Shown here: positions 43,235 to 52,983 of the stretch, one piece after another
How the letters are laid out: every line of letters starts with the position of its first letter
Numbering within the stretch: position 1 is the first letter of the stretch
Source: UBA1424 sp041654095
GTDB lineage: Bacteria > Bacillota_I > Bacilli_A > RFN20 > CAG-826
Assembly: GCA_041654095.1 (NCBI GenBank)
Contig: JBAZED010000001.1
Location: forward strand, 1 to 64,000
Reading direction: 5' to 3'
DNA: 64,000 nt
The notes under the pieces: model-generated
The model's database searches: none
Told to the model about the DNA's origin: nothing
The model's input: only the letters and a program-made list of their open reading frames with translations
Program-made: the position numbers and the translations under genes

Positions 43235-45409
43235 TTAATTGGTTTTGGCTTTTTTAACGATTGTGAAGATAAGCGCGCAAGCCACGAAGATGATGGCGAG
43301 GAAAATTGTTAGGAAGATTAGTTTTTCTTCGGGAATTTGCATGAGCGATTGCTGGGCGCTGGGGACTTGAACGCCATCGATGAAGGCCGCTAAGTCGTAT
43401 TTCCCGACGATATTGAGATACCGCGCGACAGCGTGTTCGACATTCGTGCCATCGGCATTTGGAAGCGCCGAAGAGATGAGCAATTTCGCCGCGTCGCTCA
43501 TATCATCATATGCATTAGCGACACTCGACCAAACGCTTTCGAGTTGCGAAGCGTTTTTGTTGCCGCAACCCAATGCTGTCTGATTAAGAAAATCAAGAGC
43601 CCACGTATTGGCTTCTTCGGTTGGGGAAACACCCGTTCCGTCCGTGCCGTATGTGATGGTTGTACCATTTATATAAAGCGAATTTGTCGTGGTTTCGACG
43701 TAGATTTGAATGTAGCCGTTAAGCCCCGACGAAGCATATGGAAATTCGAGGTTGCGCGACGTGGTCCCGCCAGTGGTTGTCACGGATTTTGAATCTATCA
43801 ATGTGCCAGATTTTGCGGCCGCTCCGGAAGAAGCGACGGCATAGACGTAAATCTTCCCAACTCCCGATGTGCCGTTCGTGCAATATTGGACGGTGACATT
43901 TTTGACATTTTGAAAAGAAGTAGGACTGTTGCCGAATGCTCCGGTCGCTCCGGTCGATACTTGTACGCCGCTATTTTTGAAGTCCAATCCTTCTTTTCCA
44001 GAAGTCCAGTTCGTGGGATTAGCTCCCCATGATTTGCTGGTAAAAGAATATGATATGGAATCTTCAGGGACCGGTTCGGTTACCGCCACTTGGCACGTCG
44101 CCTTTATCTGGCTATCGATTGTTGATGTGGCGGTGATCGTCGCCGTCCCGACATCGATGCCGGCGACGGTGCCTTGACTGACAAGGGCGGTATCGGCATT
44201 CGAAGTCGACCACGTCACGCTGTTGCTTGTCCCCGATGGGGAAGATGTGACAGCTAGTTGTGAGGTATTGCCGACTGTTACCGATAGAGTTGATGGGTTA
44301 ATCGTCAGCGAAGTTGGAGGAAGAGGAGGATTGACCGTAATCGTCATCGTCGCGGTAATGCTTGTATTATCCGTGGATGTGGCGGTGATTGTCGCTTGAC
44401 CTTCGCCGCGAGCGGTTACCACGCCGTTGGCGACAGTTGCAATCGCTTGATTTGAACTATTCCAAGTGACCGACGTGCTCGCCCCGGTTGGCTGGGCCGT
44501 CACGGTCACGTTCTGAGTGGCTCCGACGTTCAGGGTGGCGTTCGAAGGCGAAAGTGATAGCGACTCTAATGGAGCCGATGATTGAGAGCAGACGCTCCTC
44601 GTGTTAGCGGTGGCATCGCCCCAAATGCGGCATGCGAACGATACATCATCAATAAAGGGATTGCGATTATAGTTTAGTGAAAGATCGAGAGTTTCATTGC
44701 GGATTATTTCACTTTGATCAATGGGGTATTCAAGGTTCCACTTCAGCAAATCGCCGAGTTTGCCCATCTTGTTTCCCGTCCCGCCGCCTTGGCCGCGGCC
44801 GACATCTTCGAGGATTAAACCTTCGGTATGGCCGATCGTCGCTCCGTAAAATGCAACGCGAGCCGCGATGCCGCGATATTTTTCATTGCCGAAAGTATCG
44901 GGATCCCAGCCATTACTTGATTCTTCAGCATAATACTGATTTCCGCGCGATGAGTTTTCACTCGTCAACGTCGGGCGGATCACATGGGGGTCGTTTTGAA
45001 TCCTATCTCCACCATGGCTTTCAGGCCAAGTGTGTTCTTTGTTCATTCCGGAATAACCGCTCACCGGTGTTCCAGAATAGAAACTGACAATATATCCGCC
45101 GTTTGGACGGGTGGGATCAACGTCGGTATAAGGAAAAGCACTAGATTGCAGAGAACCATATGAAAAACTGTTGTTCCTCTCACCTTGGAGGAGCAATTCA
45201 AGTGAAGCCTTCAACGCATTTCCGCTTAGACTACTGCTTATCGTAGAATAGTAGTTATCAATGTAAGTCTGAGTCGATCTCGTCGTGATTATCGTCGTTA
45301 CAGCGGCGCTTGTTTCGCTCATGTTTTGACCGAGAGAAACTGACAAGGCTGCTGGTATTGTGAGCAAACCGGCAAGCAAGATGATGATGTTGTTGAGTTT
45401 AATTTTCAT
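43235..45409 (-). CDS. Secreted endonuclease I with two Ig-like domains and membrane anchor
   Basis: 724 residues. Signal peptide (1-35). Residues about 45-280 are an Endonuclease_1 domain: NKEHTWPESHGGDRIQNDPHVIRP (the His of the metal-binding active site), NSSRGNQYY and NRNPFIDD. Two Big_2 domains follow (about 285-365 and 370-450), then a beta-sandwich (about 455-595) and the C-terminal domain shared with the genes at 30907 and 45589 (about 600-680). A transmembrane helix (about 695-717) and basic tail VKKAKTN end it. It would degrade extracellular nucleic acids at the cell surface. AAAGGA ribosome site. Confidence 0.9.
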   Translation of the reverse strand: MKIKLNNIIILLAGLLTIPAALSVSLGQNMSETSAAVTTIITTRSTQTYIDNYYSTISSSLSGNALKASLELLLQGERNNSFSYGSLQSSAFPYTDVDPTRPNGGYIVSFYSGTPVSGYSGMNKEHTWPESHGGDRIQNDPHVIRPTLTSENSSRGNQYYAEESSNGWDPDTFGNEKYRGIAARVAFYGATIGHTEGLILEDVGRGQGGGTGNKMGKLGDLLKWNLEYPIDQSEIIRNETLDLSLNYNRNPFIDDVSFACRIWGDATANTRSVCSQSSAPLESLSLSPSNATLNVGATQNVTVTAQPTGASTSVTWNSSNQAIATVANGVVTARGEGQATITATSTDNTSITATMTITVNPPLPPTSLTINPSTLSVTVGNTSQLAVTSSPSGTSNSVTWSTSNADTALVSQGTVAGIDVGTATITATSTIDSQIKATCQVAVTEPVPEDSISYSFTSKSWGANPTNWTSGKEGLDFKNSGVQVSTGATGAFGNSPTSFQNVKNVTVQYCTNGTSGVGKIYVYAVASSGAAAKSGTLIDSKSVTTTGGTTSRNLEFPYASSGLNGYIQIYVETTTNSLYINGTTITYGTDGTGVSPTEEANTWALDFLNQTALGCGNKNASQLESVWSSVANAYDDMSDAAKLLISSALPNADGTNVEHAVARYLNIVGKYDLAAFIDGVQVPSAQQSLMQIPEEKLIFLTIFLAIIFVACALIFTIVKKAKTN

Positions 45410-45588
45410 TTCGAATAGTCCTTTTATGCATTCTAAGTGATTATATCATGCGAACTCAAAAAATCGAAAGGATATTATTATAAATTATAATAAGGATGAC
45501 AATAATAATTTTTATGTAAAATAAAAGGCTTTGTGGCAACCGGCCAAATCAAAGATTTTTAAATCATTATACAGCGCAAATATTTTGA

Positions 45589-48150
45589 TTAATTCGGCTG
45601 TGAGAGATTTCTTTTTCTAAAGAATAAGAATGGCGCTATCACAGTTCCGATAGCGATCAGCGCGGCAACTATCACATCGACGGCTTTTATGTCAGTTCGA
45701 TTATCGGAAATAAAGAATGATGAGATTAATTTGTTTTCGCTTCCATCGGTGACAAAGTTTTCAATCTGGTATTTTTGAATGATGAGAATATATCTTGTTA
45801 TGGCATTGGCAATCGTTTGATTGCTTTCCTCGTTATTAACAAAGATGTCTTTGGCATCATTTGCCATAAAACCGTACTCATCGGATAGATCGGACCAATA
45901 AGAAGAGAAGTCGCCGGACATAGCTACGCATGTCTGGCCGGTCGAATCTAAGAAATATTGAGCCCATGCTATTGCCTGCTCCGAAGCGGTAACATCGCCG
46001 GAACTCTGAGCTCCGGAAAAGGTATGCGAACCTAAATATGAAGCCGTATCAATCGGATACTGCGTCCATTCAACAGAAGGATTGAATGTCGCTGGATTAG
46101 TTGTCACGCCCGAAGAAACCGAGGACTTTCTCACTAGGGTTTTATCAACCGTTGATACTCCTCCCTCAGCCCAAGCTGATCCGGGATCAAATCCTATCTC
46201 TCCGAAAATGTCGACATATGCACTGGTCGATATTTTATAGAGCGCGGTGGCATCGTCGCCATTAAAGTTGACCGCACTATTTACTGTGGCATTTACTCCA
46301 ACAGGCAATGATAGAGCTCCCCCTGAATTTCTATAGACGATTGTTGTGTCGTGATTAAGAGTTCCACTGAGTGTAACAGTTGCTGAAGCGGTTGACGCGC
46401 CATTTGAAAACAATAGTAATCTATAATCTGACAAATCTTTGGTTACACCGGTGCCGTTATATATTTCGATATACTTGTTGGTGCTGCTTCCTTCGATATA
46501 TTCAGAGATGAAAAGGTCCGTCGCATATCCAGCAGAGCCACTCGAAACGCTCGCCCCGTCATTTGTGACAGTTACTATGTAATACGTGGTTTTTCCGCCG
46601 TAAGAAACGCTGATGGTCTGCTCGCCGAGAACCGCCGTGTCCGGTGTATTGATCGTGGCGCTGCTCGTCACGACTTGGCTCGATAGATCATCATAATATG
46701 CGGTGACGACAATGCTTCCGCTATTATAGGCCGAGCCTAATGGAGCGGATCCAGAAAAGCCTGTCACATCGATATAATCAAGAACTTTTTCGTGTTCGGC
46801 GACGACGCTAATTTGACACGAATCAGATACTCCAGAACCATCCGCTGCCGTAGCGGTTATCGTCGTCGTCCCGACCCCGACTGGCGTAACAACACCTCCG
46901 CTGACGGTTGCGACGGATGAATTTCCTGTTCCCCAATTAAGCGTTTTGTTGGTGGCATCCACTGGAAGAATGTTAGCTAATAGAGTGCCGCTTGCTCCTC
47001 CGGCGGTTAATGTCATGCTGTCGTGATTTAGCGTGATGCTGGAGACCAAAATACTAGTTTCATTATAGCCGTTGATGACATCGCTAGATGGTGTGGCGTA
47101 TTTGTTTTCACTGCCGTAAACAGCGTCAACCCATTCCGGAAAATCGATGAAGGGATTGCGGTTATTTTGAAAATTATAATATATCAGGTTATTGCGATGA
47201 ATTTCATAGCTGTCGACGGGATCTTGCTCATGCCATTTTAATAACGTGGAAAGAATGCCCATATTTACGGGCTGAGTGTCAGTGGAATGAATAGTGCCCT
47301 CGGAACTATCATAAATTTCATCGGTGACTTGAAGAAAAGGTTCATAAGCAGAAATTGCTCCGCTGGTGCCGGCCCAATTGTTGTAGCGGGCCGCCATATA
47401 GAAGACAGCTCTGGCGATATCTCCCTTATCGTAGTCATACGGCTCATAAATATTATCTGAACCACCATCAATATCGGTGGCGGTCCATCTGATTCCTGTA
47501 TTGTTATGTCCAGCAGAAGTACCGATAGCAGTCGGAGTGATTCCATCATCCTCATCGCCCCAGGCATAGTTGCTGTGACCCTGTTGATTATTTACGCTAT
47601 CGCCGAGAATTAGGTGGTGGACGTCAGTTCCGGCGGGACCAGTGGCGGTCGAAGCACCAAATCCTCTAGATTGCGGCCAGACGTGTTCGCGGTCGATATA
47701 TGTCCCATGAGTATCATTGAAATGGGCAGCGGTTGAAGTGCCGTTGTCGTTGCGATAAAGAAGATGGACATAAGGGTTATCACCATATGCATAACCGCTG
47801 TATGAAGCGAGGGGAGACTGAGTCCAATCACGATCAGTGATCATAAATACATCCCAATCTTTTGCATAAGAATAGTAATAACTATTATTGGCCAAAATCG
47901 GCTTGAGATTCTTTAATAAATTATTCCCTTTTCTTTCACTTGTTGATAAACCGCTAAGACTGCTATAGTAATTGCGAATTTGCGCATCGGTTGCGTCATT
48001 TGGATTAATTGTCGTTGGCGTGTCCGTTCGGTATGTTCCTAAGGCCGCCGTCTCGCTGATGTCGGAAAAAGATTTGTCGATAACGATAAGAGAGATAGTT
48101 GTGGACACGAGTCCCGCCAGCATTAAAAATAATAATTTTTGTTTTCTCAT
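45589..48150 (-). CDS. Secreted endonuclease I with Ig-like and lamin-tail domains and membrane anchor
   Basis: 853 residues from the ATG at 48150 (an earlier TTG at 48195 adds a poor n-region). Signal peptide, then Endonuclease_1 (about 40-370): TYIDREHVWPQSRGF, TDVHHLILGDSVNNQQGHSNY, and NNRNPFIDFPEWVDAVYG. Next a Big_2 domain (about 380-455), a Big_3/Bacterial-Ig-like domain (about 458-535) and a lamin-tail (LTD) domain (about 540-690; FISEYIEGSSTNKYIEIYNG). The shared C-terminal domain lies at about 722-800, with a transmembrane helix near 825-845 and tail FRKRNLSQPN. No ribosome site is visible before the ATG. Paralogue of the neighbouring nuclease, but diverged. Confidence 0.88.
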   Translation of the reverse strand: MRKQKLLFLMLAGLVSTTISLIVIDKSFSDISETAALGTYRTDTPTTINPNDATDAQIRNYYSSLSGLSTSERKGNNLLKNLKPILANNSYYYSYAKDWDVFMITDRDWTQSPLASYSGYAYGDNPYVHLLYRNDNGTSTAAHFNDTHGTYIDREHVWPQSRGFGASTATGPAGTDVHHLILGDSVNNQQGHSNYAWGDEDDGITPTAIGTSAGHNNTGIRWTATDIDGGSDNIYEPYDYDKGDIARAVFYMAARYNNWAGTSGAISAYEPFLQVTDEIYDSSEGTIHSTDTQPVNMGILSTLLKWHEQDPVDSYEIHRNNLIYYNFQNNRNPFIDFPEWVDAVYGSENKYATPSSDVINGYNETSILVSSITLNHDSMTLTAGGASGTLLANILPVDATNKTLNWGTGNSSVATVSGGVVTPVGVGTTTITATAADGSGVSDSCQISVVAEHEKVLDYIDVTGFSGSAPLGSAYNSGSIVVTAYYDDLSSQVVTSSATINTPDTAVLGEQTISVSYGGKTTYYIVTVTNDGASVSSGSAGYATDLFISEYIEGSSTNKYIEIYNGTGVTKDLSDYRLLLFSNGASTASATVTLSGTLNHDTTIVYRNSGGALSLPVGVNATVNSAVNFNGDDATALYKISTSAYVDIFGEIGFDPGSAWAEGGVSTVDKTLVRKSSVSSGVTTNPATFNPSVEWTQYPIDTASYLGSHTFSGAQSSGDVTASEQAIAWAQYFLDSTGQTCVAMSGDFSSYWSDLSDEYGFMANDAKDIFVNNEESNQTIANAITRYILIIQKYQIENFVTDGSENKLISSFFISDNRTDIKAVDVIVAALIAIGTVIAPFLFFRKRNLSQPN

Positions 48151-48316
48151 ATAATATAAAATGCTTTTCACCTTAGTTTTATTGAGAAAAAGCAAACAAT
48201 TTTGCTCTTTCTTTATGTTAGCATAAACACTAGTGGGGATTTAGGCAAGTGATTTCATAACAAAGAGTTATAAAAAATAACCTTATTGGTTATAATAATT
48301 TTGAGGCTTGAGAACA

Positions 48317-49801
48317 ATGGACAAATACATACTAGCAATCGATCAAGGCACGACATCGACGCGAGCCTTTCTTTTTAATCATGATGGAACCTTGTGTTTC
48401 AGCGCGGTCCGGCAAGTCGTCTGCCTATATCCAAAACCGGGGTGGGTCGAGCAAGATGCGCTGCAGCTGTGGGTCAGCGTCATCGATGTCGTCAATGAAT
48501 TGCTCGTCGTCGCTCACAAAACAATGGATGACATCGCCGCAATCGGAATCACCAACCAGCGGGAAACGACGATCATCTGGGATAGGAAGACGGGCCGTCC
48601 GATCTATAACGCGATCGTCTGGCAATCGCGGCAATCGCTCCTTTACTGTCAGAAATTTGAGAAGTATAAAACCTTGATCCACGAGAAAACCGGCCTGTTG
48701 ATCAACCCGTATTTCAGCGCTTCGAAAATTCGCTACATCCTCGATAAAGTGCCGAACGCCCAAAAGCGAGCCGAGGCCGGCGAATTGATGTTTGGAACTG
48801 TCGATACCTGGCTTATCTATAACATGACGAAAGGCGAGGTCCACGCCACCGATCCGAGCAATGCTTCCCGCACTATGCTCTACAACATCTTTAAGATGGA
48901 GTGGGATGGCGAGTTATTAAACTTATTTAATATTCCTCGCGCACTGCTCCCGGAAGTTAAACCCTCTAGTTATGATTACGGAATAGCCAGTTTCTTTGCC
49001 AAAAACGTCCACATTTTCGGCGTCTGCGGCGACCAGCAAGCCGCCCTTTTCGGTCAGGCTTGCTTTGAGAGCGGGGACTTAAAAAATACTTATGGCACGG
49101 GCTGCTTTGCCTTGATGAACACCGGCACAAAAGCCATCCTCTCCAATAATGGTTTATTGACCACCGTGGCTTGGCAAATCGATGATCAAGTCAATTACGC
49201 TCTGGAAGGGAGCGTCTTTGTCGGCGGAGCCGTCGTTCAATGGCTGCGCGAATCGATGAATTTAATCACCACCAGCGACGAGAGTGAACGAGTGGCCCGC
49301 AAGGTCGAAGACACACAAGGCGTCTACATCGTCCCCGCTTTCGTCGGACTCGGAACTCCGTATTGGGACAGTGAAGCGCGCGGGGCCGTTTTCGGTATCA
49401 CGCGCGGTACAAATAAGTCGCATTTTGTGCGCGCGTCGCTCGAAGCCATCGCTTATCAATCGAAGGACGTCATCGACATTATGAAAAAAGAGGCTAACGC
49501 CGAAATCACCGCTCTGCGCGTCGATGGCGGAGCGACGAAGAATAAACTCCTCCTACAATTTCAGTCCGATATTTTGCGCTGCGAAATCCGCCTGCCACAA
49601 TGCATGGAAACGACGGCTCTCGGCGTGGCATACATCGCTGGATTGGGCAGCCGGTATTGGAAGAGCATGAACGAAATCAAAGAATATCATTGTCTACAAG
49701 ACACCTATCAGCCAAAGATGGATGAGAAAACAGCCCAGAAAAAATACGATGGTTGGAAGCGAGCTGTGCTGGCGACGATGGCTTTTAAATCAAAGGATTA
49801 A
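48317..49801 (+). CDS. glpK: Glycerol kinase
   Basis: 494 residues, FGGY family. It phosphorylates glycerol to glycerol-3-phosphate using ATP. Motifs: ILAIDQGTTSTRAFLF, GITNQRETTIIWDRKTGRP, GNLKNTYGTGCFALMNTG-like segment (LKNTYGTGCFALMNTG), VPAFVGLGTPYWDSEARGAVFGITRG and DGGATKNKLLLQFQSDIL. The ATG at 48317 follows GAGG; an upstream TTG at 48308 is less likely. glpF and glpD/glpO are not adjacent. It starts a two-gene unit with the DUF5677 gene. Confidence 0.95.
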   Translation: MDKYILAIDQGTTSTRAFLFNHDGTLCFSAVRQVVCLYPKPGWVEQDALQLWVSVIDVVNELLVVAHKTMDDIAAIGITNQRETTIIWDRKTGRPIYNAIVWQSRQSLLYCQKFEKYKTLIHEKTGLLINPYFSASKIRYILDKVPNAQKRAEAGELMFGTVDTWLIYNMTKGEVHATDPSNASRTMLYNIFKMEWDGELLNLFNIPRALLPEVKPSSYDYGIASFFAKNVHIFGVCGDQQAALFGQACFESGDLKNTYGTGCFALMNTGTKAILSNNGLLTTVAWQIDDQVNYALEGSVFVGGAVVQWLRESMNLITTSDESERVARKVEDTQGVYIVPAFVGLGTPYWDSEARGAVFGITRGTNKSHFVRASLEAIAYQSKDVIDIMKKEANAEITALRVDGGATKNKLLLQFQSDILRCEIRLPQCMETTALGVAYIAGLGSRYWKSMNEIKEYHCLQDTYQPKMDEKTAQKKYDGWKRAVLATMAFKSKD

Positions 49802-49804
49802 ACA

Positions 49805-50938
49805 ATGGATGAGAAACAAGTGCTGACGATCGATCAGTTCCGAGAGATATACCTGGCGCTCGGCGTCAAAGAAAATCTTGACCGCGATTTTCTATATGAA
49901 GCTTATCAAAACGCCATAGCCGGCGCCAAAAGCATCGACGCGGCCAACGTCTTAGGCCGCGTCGTTCCAATCAACCCCGTTTCTTTAATACTGTATCTCG
50001 TCAATGAACATGGCTATTTTTTAGACTCCCATCCCGACATTGATTTAGACAGTTTATTACATGATGAAAAATACATGCAGACGCTCGTCAGCGTCGCGCT
50101 TGACAAATACTACACGAACGAGCACTTGTCATTCAAATCGAAGACCGTTCTCACGAGGTTTTCTCCGAATATTTCAACTCTCAACACCTATCTCAATTTC
50201 GTCCTCGGCGTCTTATCGCGCTTCAACCGCAACCAGCCCAATGAGACGTTGATCATCGATATCATGTCCAAAGGTTTTTCGATGGCGCGGGCCATCAGCG
50301 ATCTGCTCGTCTCCGGTTTTGAAACCGAGGCCTTTTCGACGTGGCGGACGCTCCATGAAGCCGAGTGCATCCTCCTCCTTTTAAGCGAATACGGAAAGCC
50401 ATTAATCGATCGCTATCTGACGCATATGAATTACGCGATGGCCTTTCGCGGCGTCGTCTTCAGCAAAGAGAAAACTGATGAGATTTTCGTTAAAATTAAG
50501 GAAGAAATGCGCAGTTTTGATCTGAAGAGCAAAGATATGAAGCGCTTTATCGAATACGGCTGGCTGCTGGCGATACCCGATATCGACAAAGAAGAACCGC
50601 TCAAACTAAACTTCCGCGATGGCGTCGAAAAACTGGCCGGCCTCAAACAATACTCGCCGCTTTACGAAATGTCGAGTGAGATCGCCCACAGCTCGCCTCT
50701 CCTCATCTATTCGCGCCGCGATTATTTCATGCACCTGACTTTGGCTAATGTCTACGAATCCTTCTTTCGACTCGAGAAGATTTTTTCAACGATCTATTTA
50801 AAGACGATTAGCGAGGATGAAAAGAAGCGCTTTTTAATCATGCGTCAAATCTATTATTCGCAGCTTGTGAGCCTCCATCTCCGCGAGCAGAACATCATTC
50901 GCGAATTCGCAAATCAAGCAAAGAAAAAAGGCTCATAG
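49805..50938 (+). CDS. DUF5677-type protein of unknown function
   Basis: 377 residues, all-helical by appearance. The central region (about 150-290) contains FSMARAISDLLVSGFETEAFSTWRTLHEAECILLLL, followed by YLTHMNYAM and, later, YEMSSEIAHSSPLLIYSR. This pattern of R...E helices with a His-rich second half resembles DUF5677, a family of unknown function found beside mobile and defence genes as well as housekeeping ones. No catalytic motif is clear. It begins 3 bp after glpK, so it shares its transcript. The family match is by eye. Confidence 0.65.
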   Translation: MDEKQVLTIDQFREIYLALGVKENLDRDFLYEAYQNAIAGAKSIDAANVLGRVVPINPVSLILYLVNEHGYFLDSHPDIDLDSLLHDEKYMQTLVSVALDKYYTNEHLSFKSKTVLTRFSPNISTLNTYLNFVLGVLSRFNRNQPNETLIIDIMSKGFSMARAISDLLVSGFETEAFSTWRTLHEAECILLLLSEYGKPLIDRYLTHMNYAMAFRGVVFSKEKTDEIFVKIKEEMRSFDLKSKDMKRFIEYGWLLAIPDIDKEEPLKLNFRDGVEKLAGLKQYSPLYEMSSEIAHSSPLLIYSRRDYFMHLTLANVYESFFRLEKIFSTIYLKTISEDEKKRFLIMRQIYYSQLVSLHLREQNIIREFANQAKKKGS

Positions 50939-50948
50939 CGAGCCTTTT
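50926..50948 (+). terminator. Bidirectional terminator overlapping a stop codon
   Basis: AAAAGGCTC / GAGCCTTTT (50926-50934 with 50940-50948). The stop codon (50936-50938) lies in the loop. It also serves the convergent kinase gene ending at 50967. Confidence 0.8.
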
Positions 50949-50966
50949 AAAATACTGAGGATCGAT

Positions 50967-52616
50967 TTAAATATCGACGTTAGCGTAGCACGATCCGCCG
51001 ATGAATTCGCGGAGCAAGGAATTGTTGGGCACCCACTCATCAGGCATGTCATCGAAATATTTCAGCATGCGAATCAAGCGCTCGGCCACCGGGAAATAAA
51101 TCGAGTTCGAATCGATGTTGCTCAAAAGCGGCATCGCGTATTTCTTCATAACTGACAACTCGTAACTAAGCAGCGAATTAAAGACGAAATCAGCACCTTC
51201 CTGCGTGTTGTAAATCCACGTGAATTCACCTTTGCGGACACTGGGCCACATGCTGATCGTCTCTTCGGCCGAAGCGTTGCGGTATTTATTATCGCGGACG
51301 ATGCGGCGGAGCAATCGCAAGTCAGTGAGCGACATCGGGTTATGATTGTCGAAGTTGATCTGGGCTTGCGGAGAGATGTAGATTTTGAATTTCTGGTGCT
51401 TGGGGATGTTGATCGTCAATAAATCGTTGAGAGCGTGGATGCCTTCGATGATGATCGGCTGGTCTTGAGCAACTTTGAGCTTGCGGCCCGGAACGCGCTT
51501 TCCGATTTTGAAATCGAAGCGCGGGAGCTGAACTTCTTTGCCGCTGATGAGGTCGAGCATATTCTGGTTGAATAGTTCGATGTCGAGCGCGTTGATCGAC
51601 TCGAGATCGGGTTCGCCGTTTTCATCTTTCGGCACTTCGTTTTTTGGTAAGTAGTAATCATCGATGCTCAAGCGAATCGGCTTGATGCCACGTGAAAGGA
51701 GTTCAACTCTTAAGCGGTTGGAAAAAGTTGTTTTCCCGCTCGACGATGGCCCGGCGATGCAGATCAGGCGAATGGTGTCGATATCGCTCTCAATCATACT
51801 GCCGAGTTCGGTCAGCATGCGGTTGTGCCTCGTCTCGCACATATTGACGAAATCGACGACGCCGTCTTTTTTAATGTGCTCGTTGATGCCGGAGACGGAA
51901 TCGGCGCCGGCGATTTTGCCCCAGGCGTGGGAAGCTTTTAGAGTTTTGCCAAAAGTCGGAGCATCTTCGAACTTCGGAATTTCACCGCCCGCTTCGGCGC
52001 GTGGATATTGGACGATGATGCCAGGAGAATAGAGCCTTAACTTATATTTCTTTAAATAACCCGTCGATGGCACCATCCGACCGTACATATAATTTAAATA
52101 ACCATCGCAATCGTAGAGGTGGACAGTCTTTTCAGGACGGTATTTCAAGAGTTCAAGTTTATCGTTTAAAGATTTTTCGATGTAGATTTGGCGCGCTTCT
52201 TCTTTGGTGACGATCATGCGCTTCAATGGATAATTGGCTTCGACAATCCTCACCATCTCATCGCTAATTTTGCCGAGCATCGACATATCGCTATGGCGTG
52301 AGTCGTTGAGAATTTGGACAAAGATTGAACGTGAAACATTATAGCTAAAGCGGATGTTGAGCTCAGGATAGGCGCGATTAAAAGCCATCGCGACAAGATA
52401 GCGCAGTGAAGTCTCATAGGTGTTGATGGCATCGGTATCTTTGACGGTGAGGAACTCAACATCGGCGTCATAGTAAACCTCATACGTCAATTCTCGAATA
52501 CGATTGTTGACTTTAGCACAGACTAATTCCTTGTTAGGATCTTCAACTAAATCGAGCAAGGCGACTTTCTTTTCGAAGCTTTTTTCGAGGCCTTGATACT
52601 TAAGTGTAAATGCCAT
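50967..52616 (-). CDS. Nucleoside (uridine-type) kinase with TGS-like N-terminal domain
   Basis: 549 residues. The N-terminus (1-60) is TGS-like (LLDLVEDPNKELVCAKVNNRIRELTYEVYYDADVEFLTV), followed by a threonyl-tRNA synthetase-type second additional domain (about 65-270) and a uridine kinase/PRK domain. The latter has the P-loop ICIAGPSSSGKTTFSNRL (about 290), SIDDYYLPKNEVP and IIEGIHALND. This architecture is widespread in Clostridia and Bacilli and phosphorylates nucleosides; the exact substrate varies. Ribosome site AGGGGGA. Confidence 0.88.
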   Translation of the reverse strand: MAFTLKYQGLEKSFEKKVALLDLVEDPNKELVCAKVNNRIRELTYEVYYDADVEFLTVKDTDAINTYETSLRYLVAMAFNRAYPELNIRFSYNVSRSIFVQILNDSRHSDMSMLGKISDEMVRIVEANYPLKRMIVTKEEARQIYIEKSLNDKLELLKYRPEKTVHLYDCDGYLNYMYGRMVPSTGYLKKYKLRLYSPGIIVQYPRAEAGGEIPKFEDAPTFGKTLKASHAWGKIAGADSVSGINEHIKKDGVVDFVNMCETRHNRMLTELGSMIESDIDTIRLICIAGPSSSGKTTFSNRLRVELLSRGIKPIRLSIDDYYLPKNEVPKDENGEPDLESINALDIELFNQNMLDLISGKEVQLPRFDFKIGKRVPGRKLKVAQDQPIIIEGIHALNDLLTINIPKHQKFKIYISPQAQINFDNHNPMSLTDLRLLRRIVRDNKYRNASAEETISMWPSVRKGEFTWIYNTQEGADFVFNSLLSYELSVMKKYAMPLLSNIDSNSIYFPVAERLIRMLKYFDDMPDEWVPNNSLLREFIGGSCYANVDI

Positions 52617-52983
52617 TGGTGTTCCCCCTCATGGGCGTGTAGAAGAATAATACAAGATTGCGCGACGACATGCAACCGCTTTCATTTTAGCGGTTTATGG
52701 CTCATTTTCATATCATATTGCGAAAAAAGCTAAAAAAAGAAGCATAGCTTCTATCGATAATTTGATTCGATAACAGCGCTTGATGACCGCAGAGTTGGGT
52801 TGATATGCTTTCTTTACATTATTTTCATAATTCCTTAGAATTATAAAAGATATTGGCCGAAATGCATCTTTTAATTAATGTCGCTTGGCGTGGTTCGGCG
52901 GGTCGTGATTATGCGCTCGCCCAATCGTCCTCTGAAAATCTAAAGATATGCAAGTCGCAACCGAATAAAAGGAGTATCCTTTC
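52617..52983. other. Intergenic region with divergent promoters, no gene seen
   Basis: 367 nt between the divergent nucleoside kinase and PFK genes. Near 52650 the minus strand has a TATTAT -10 for the kinase. Around 52840-52850 a TATAAA-type box on the plus strand may serve the PFK. Two A/T-rich inverted repeats occur (GCTTCT/AGAAGC near 52735-52755). I see no recognisable RNA gene or riboswitch. Confidence 0.4.
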
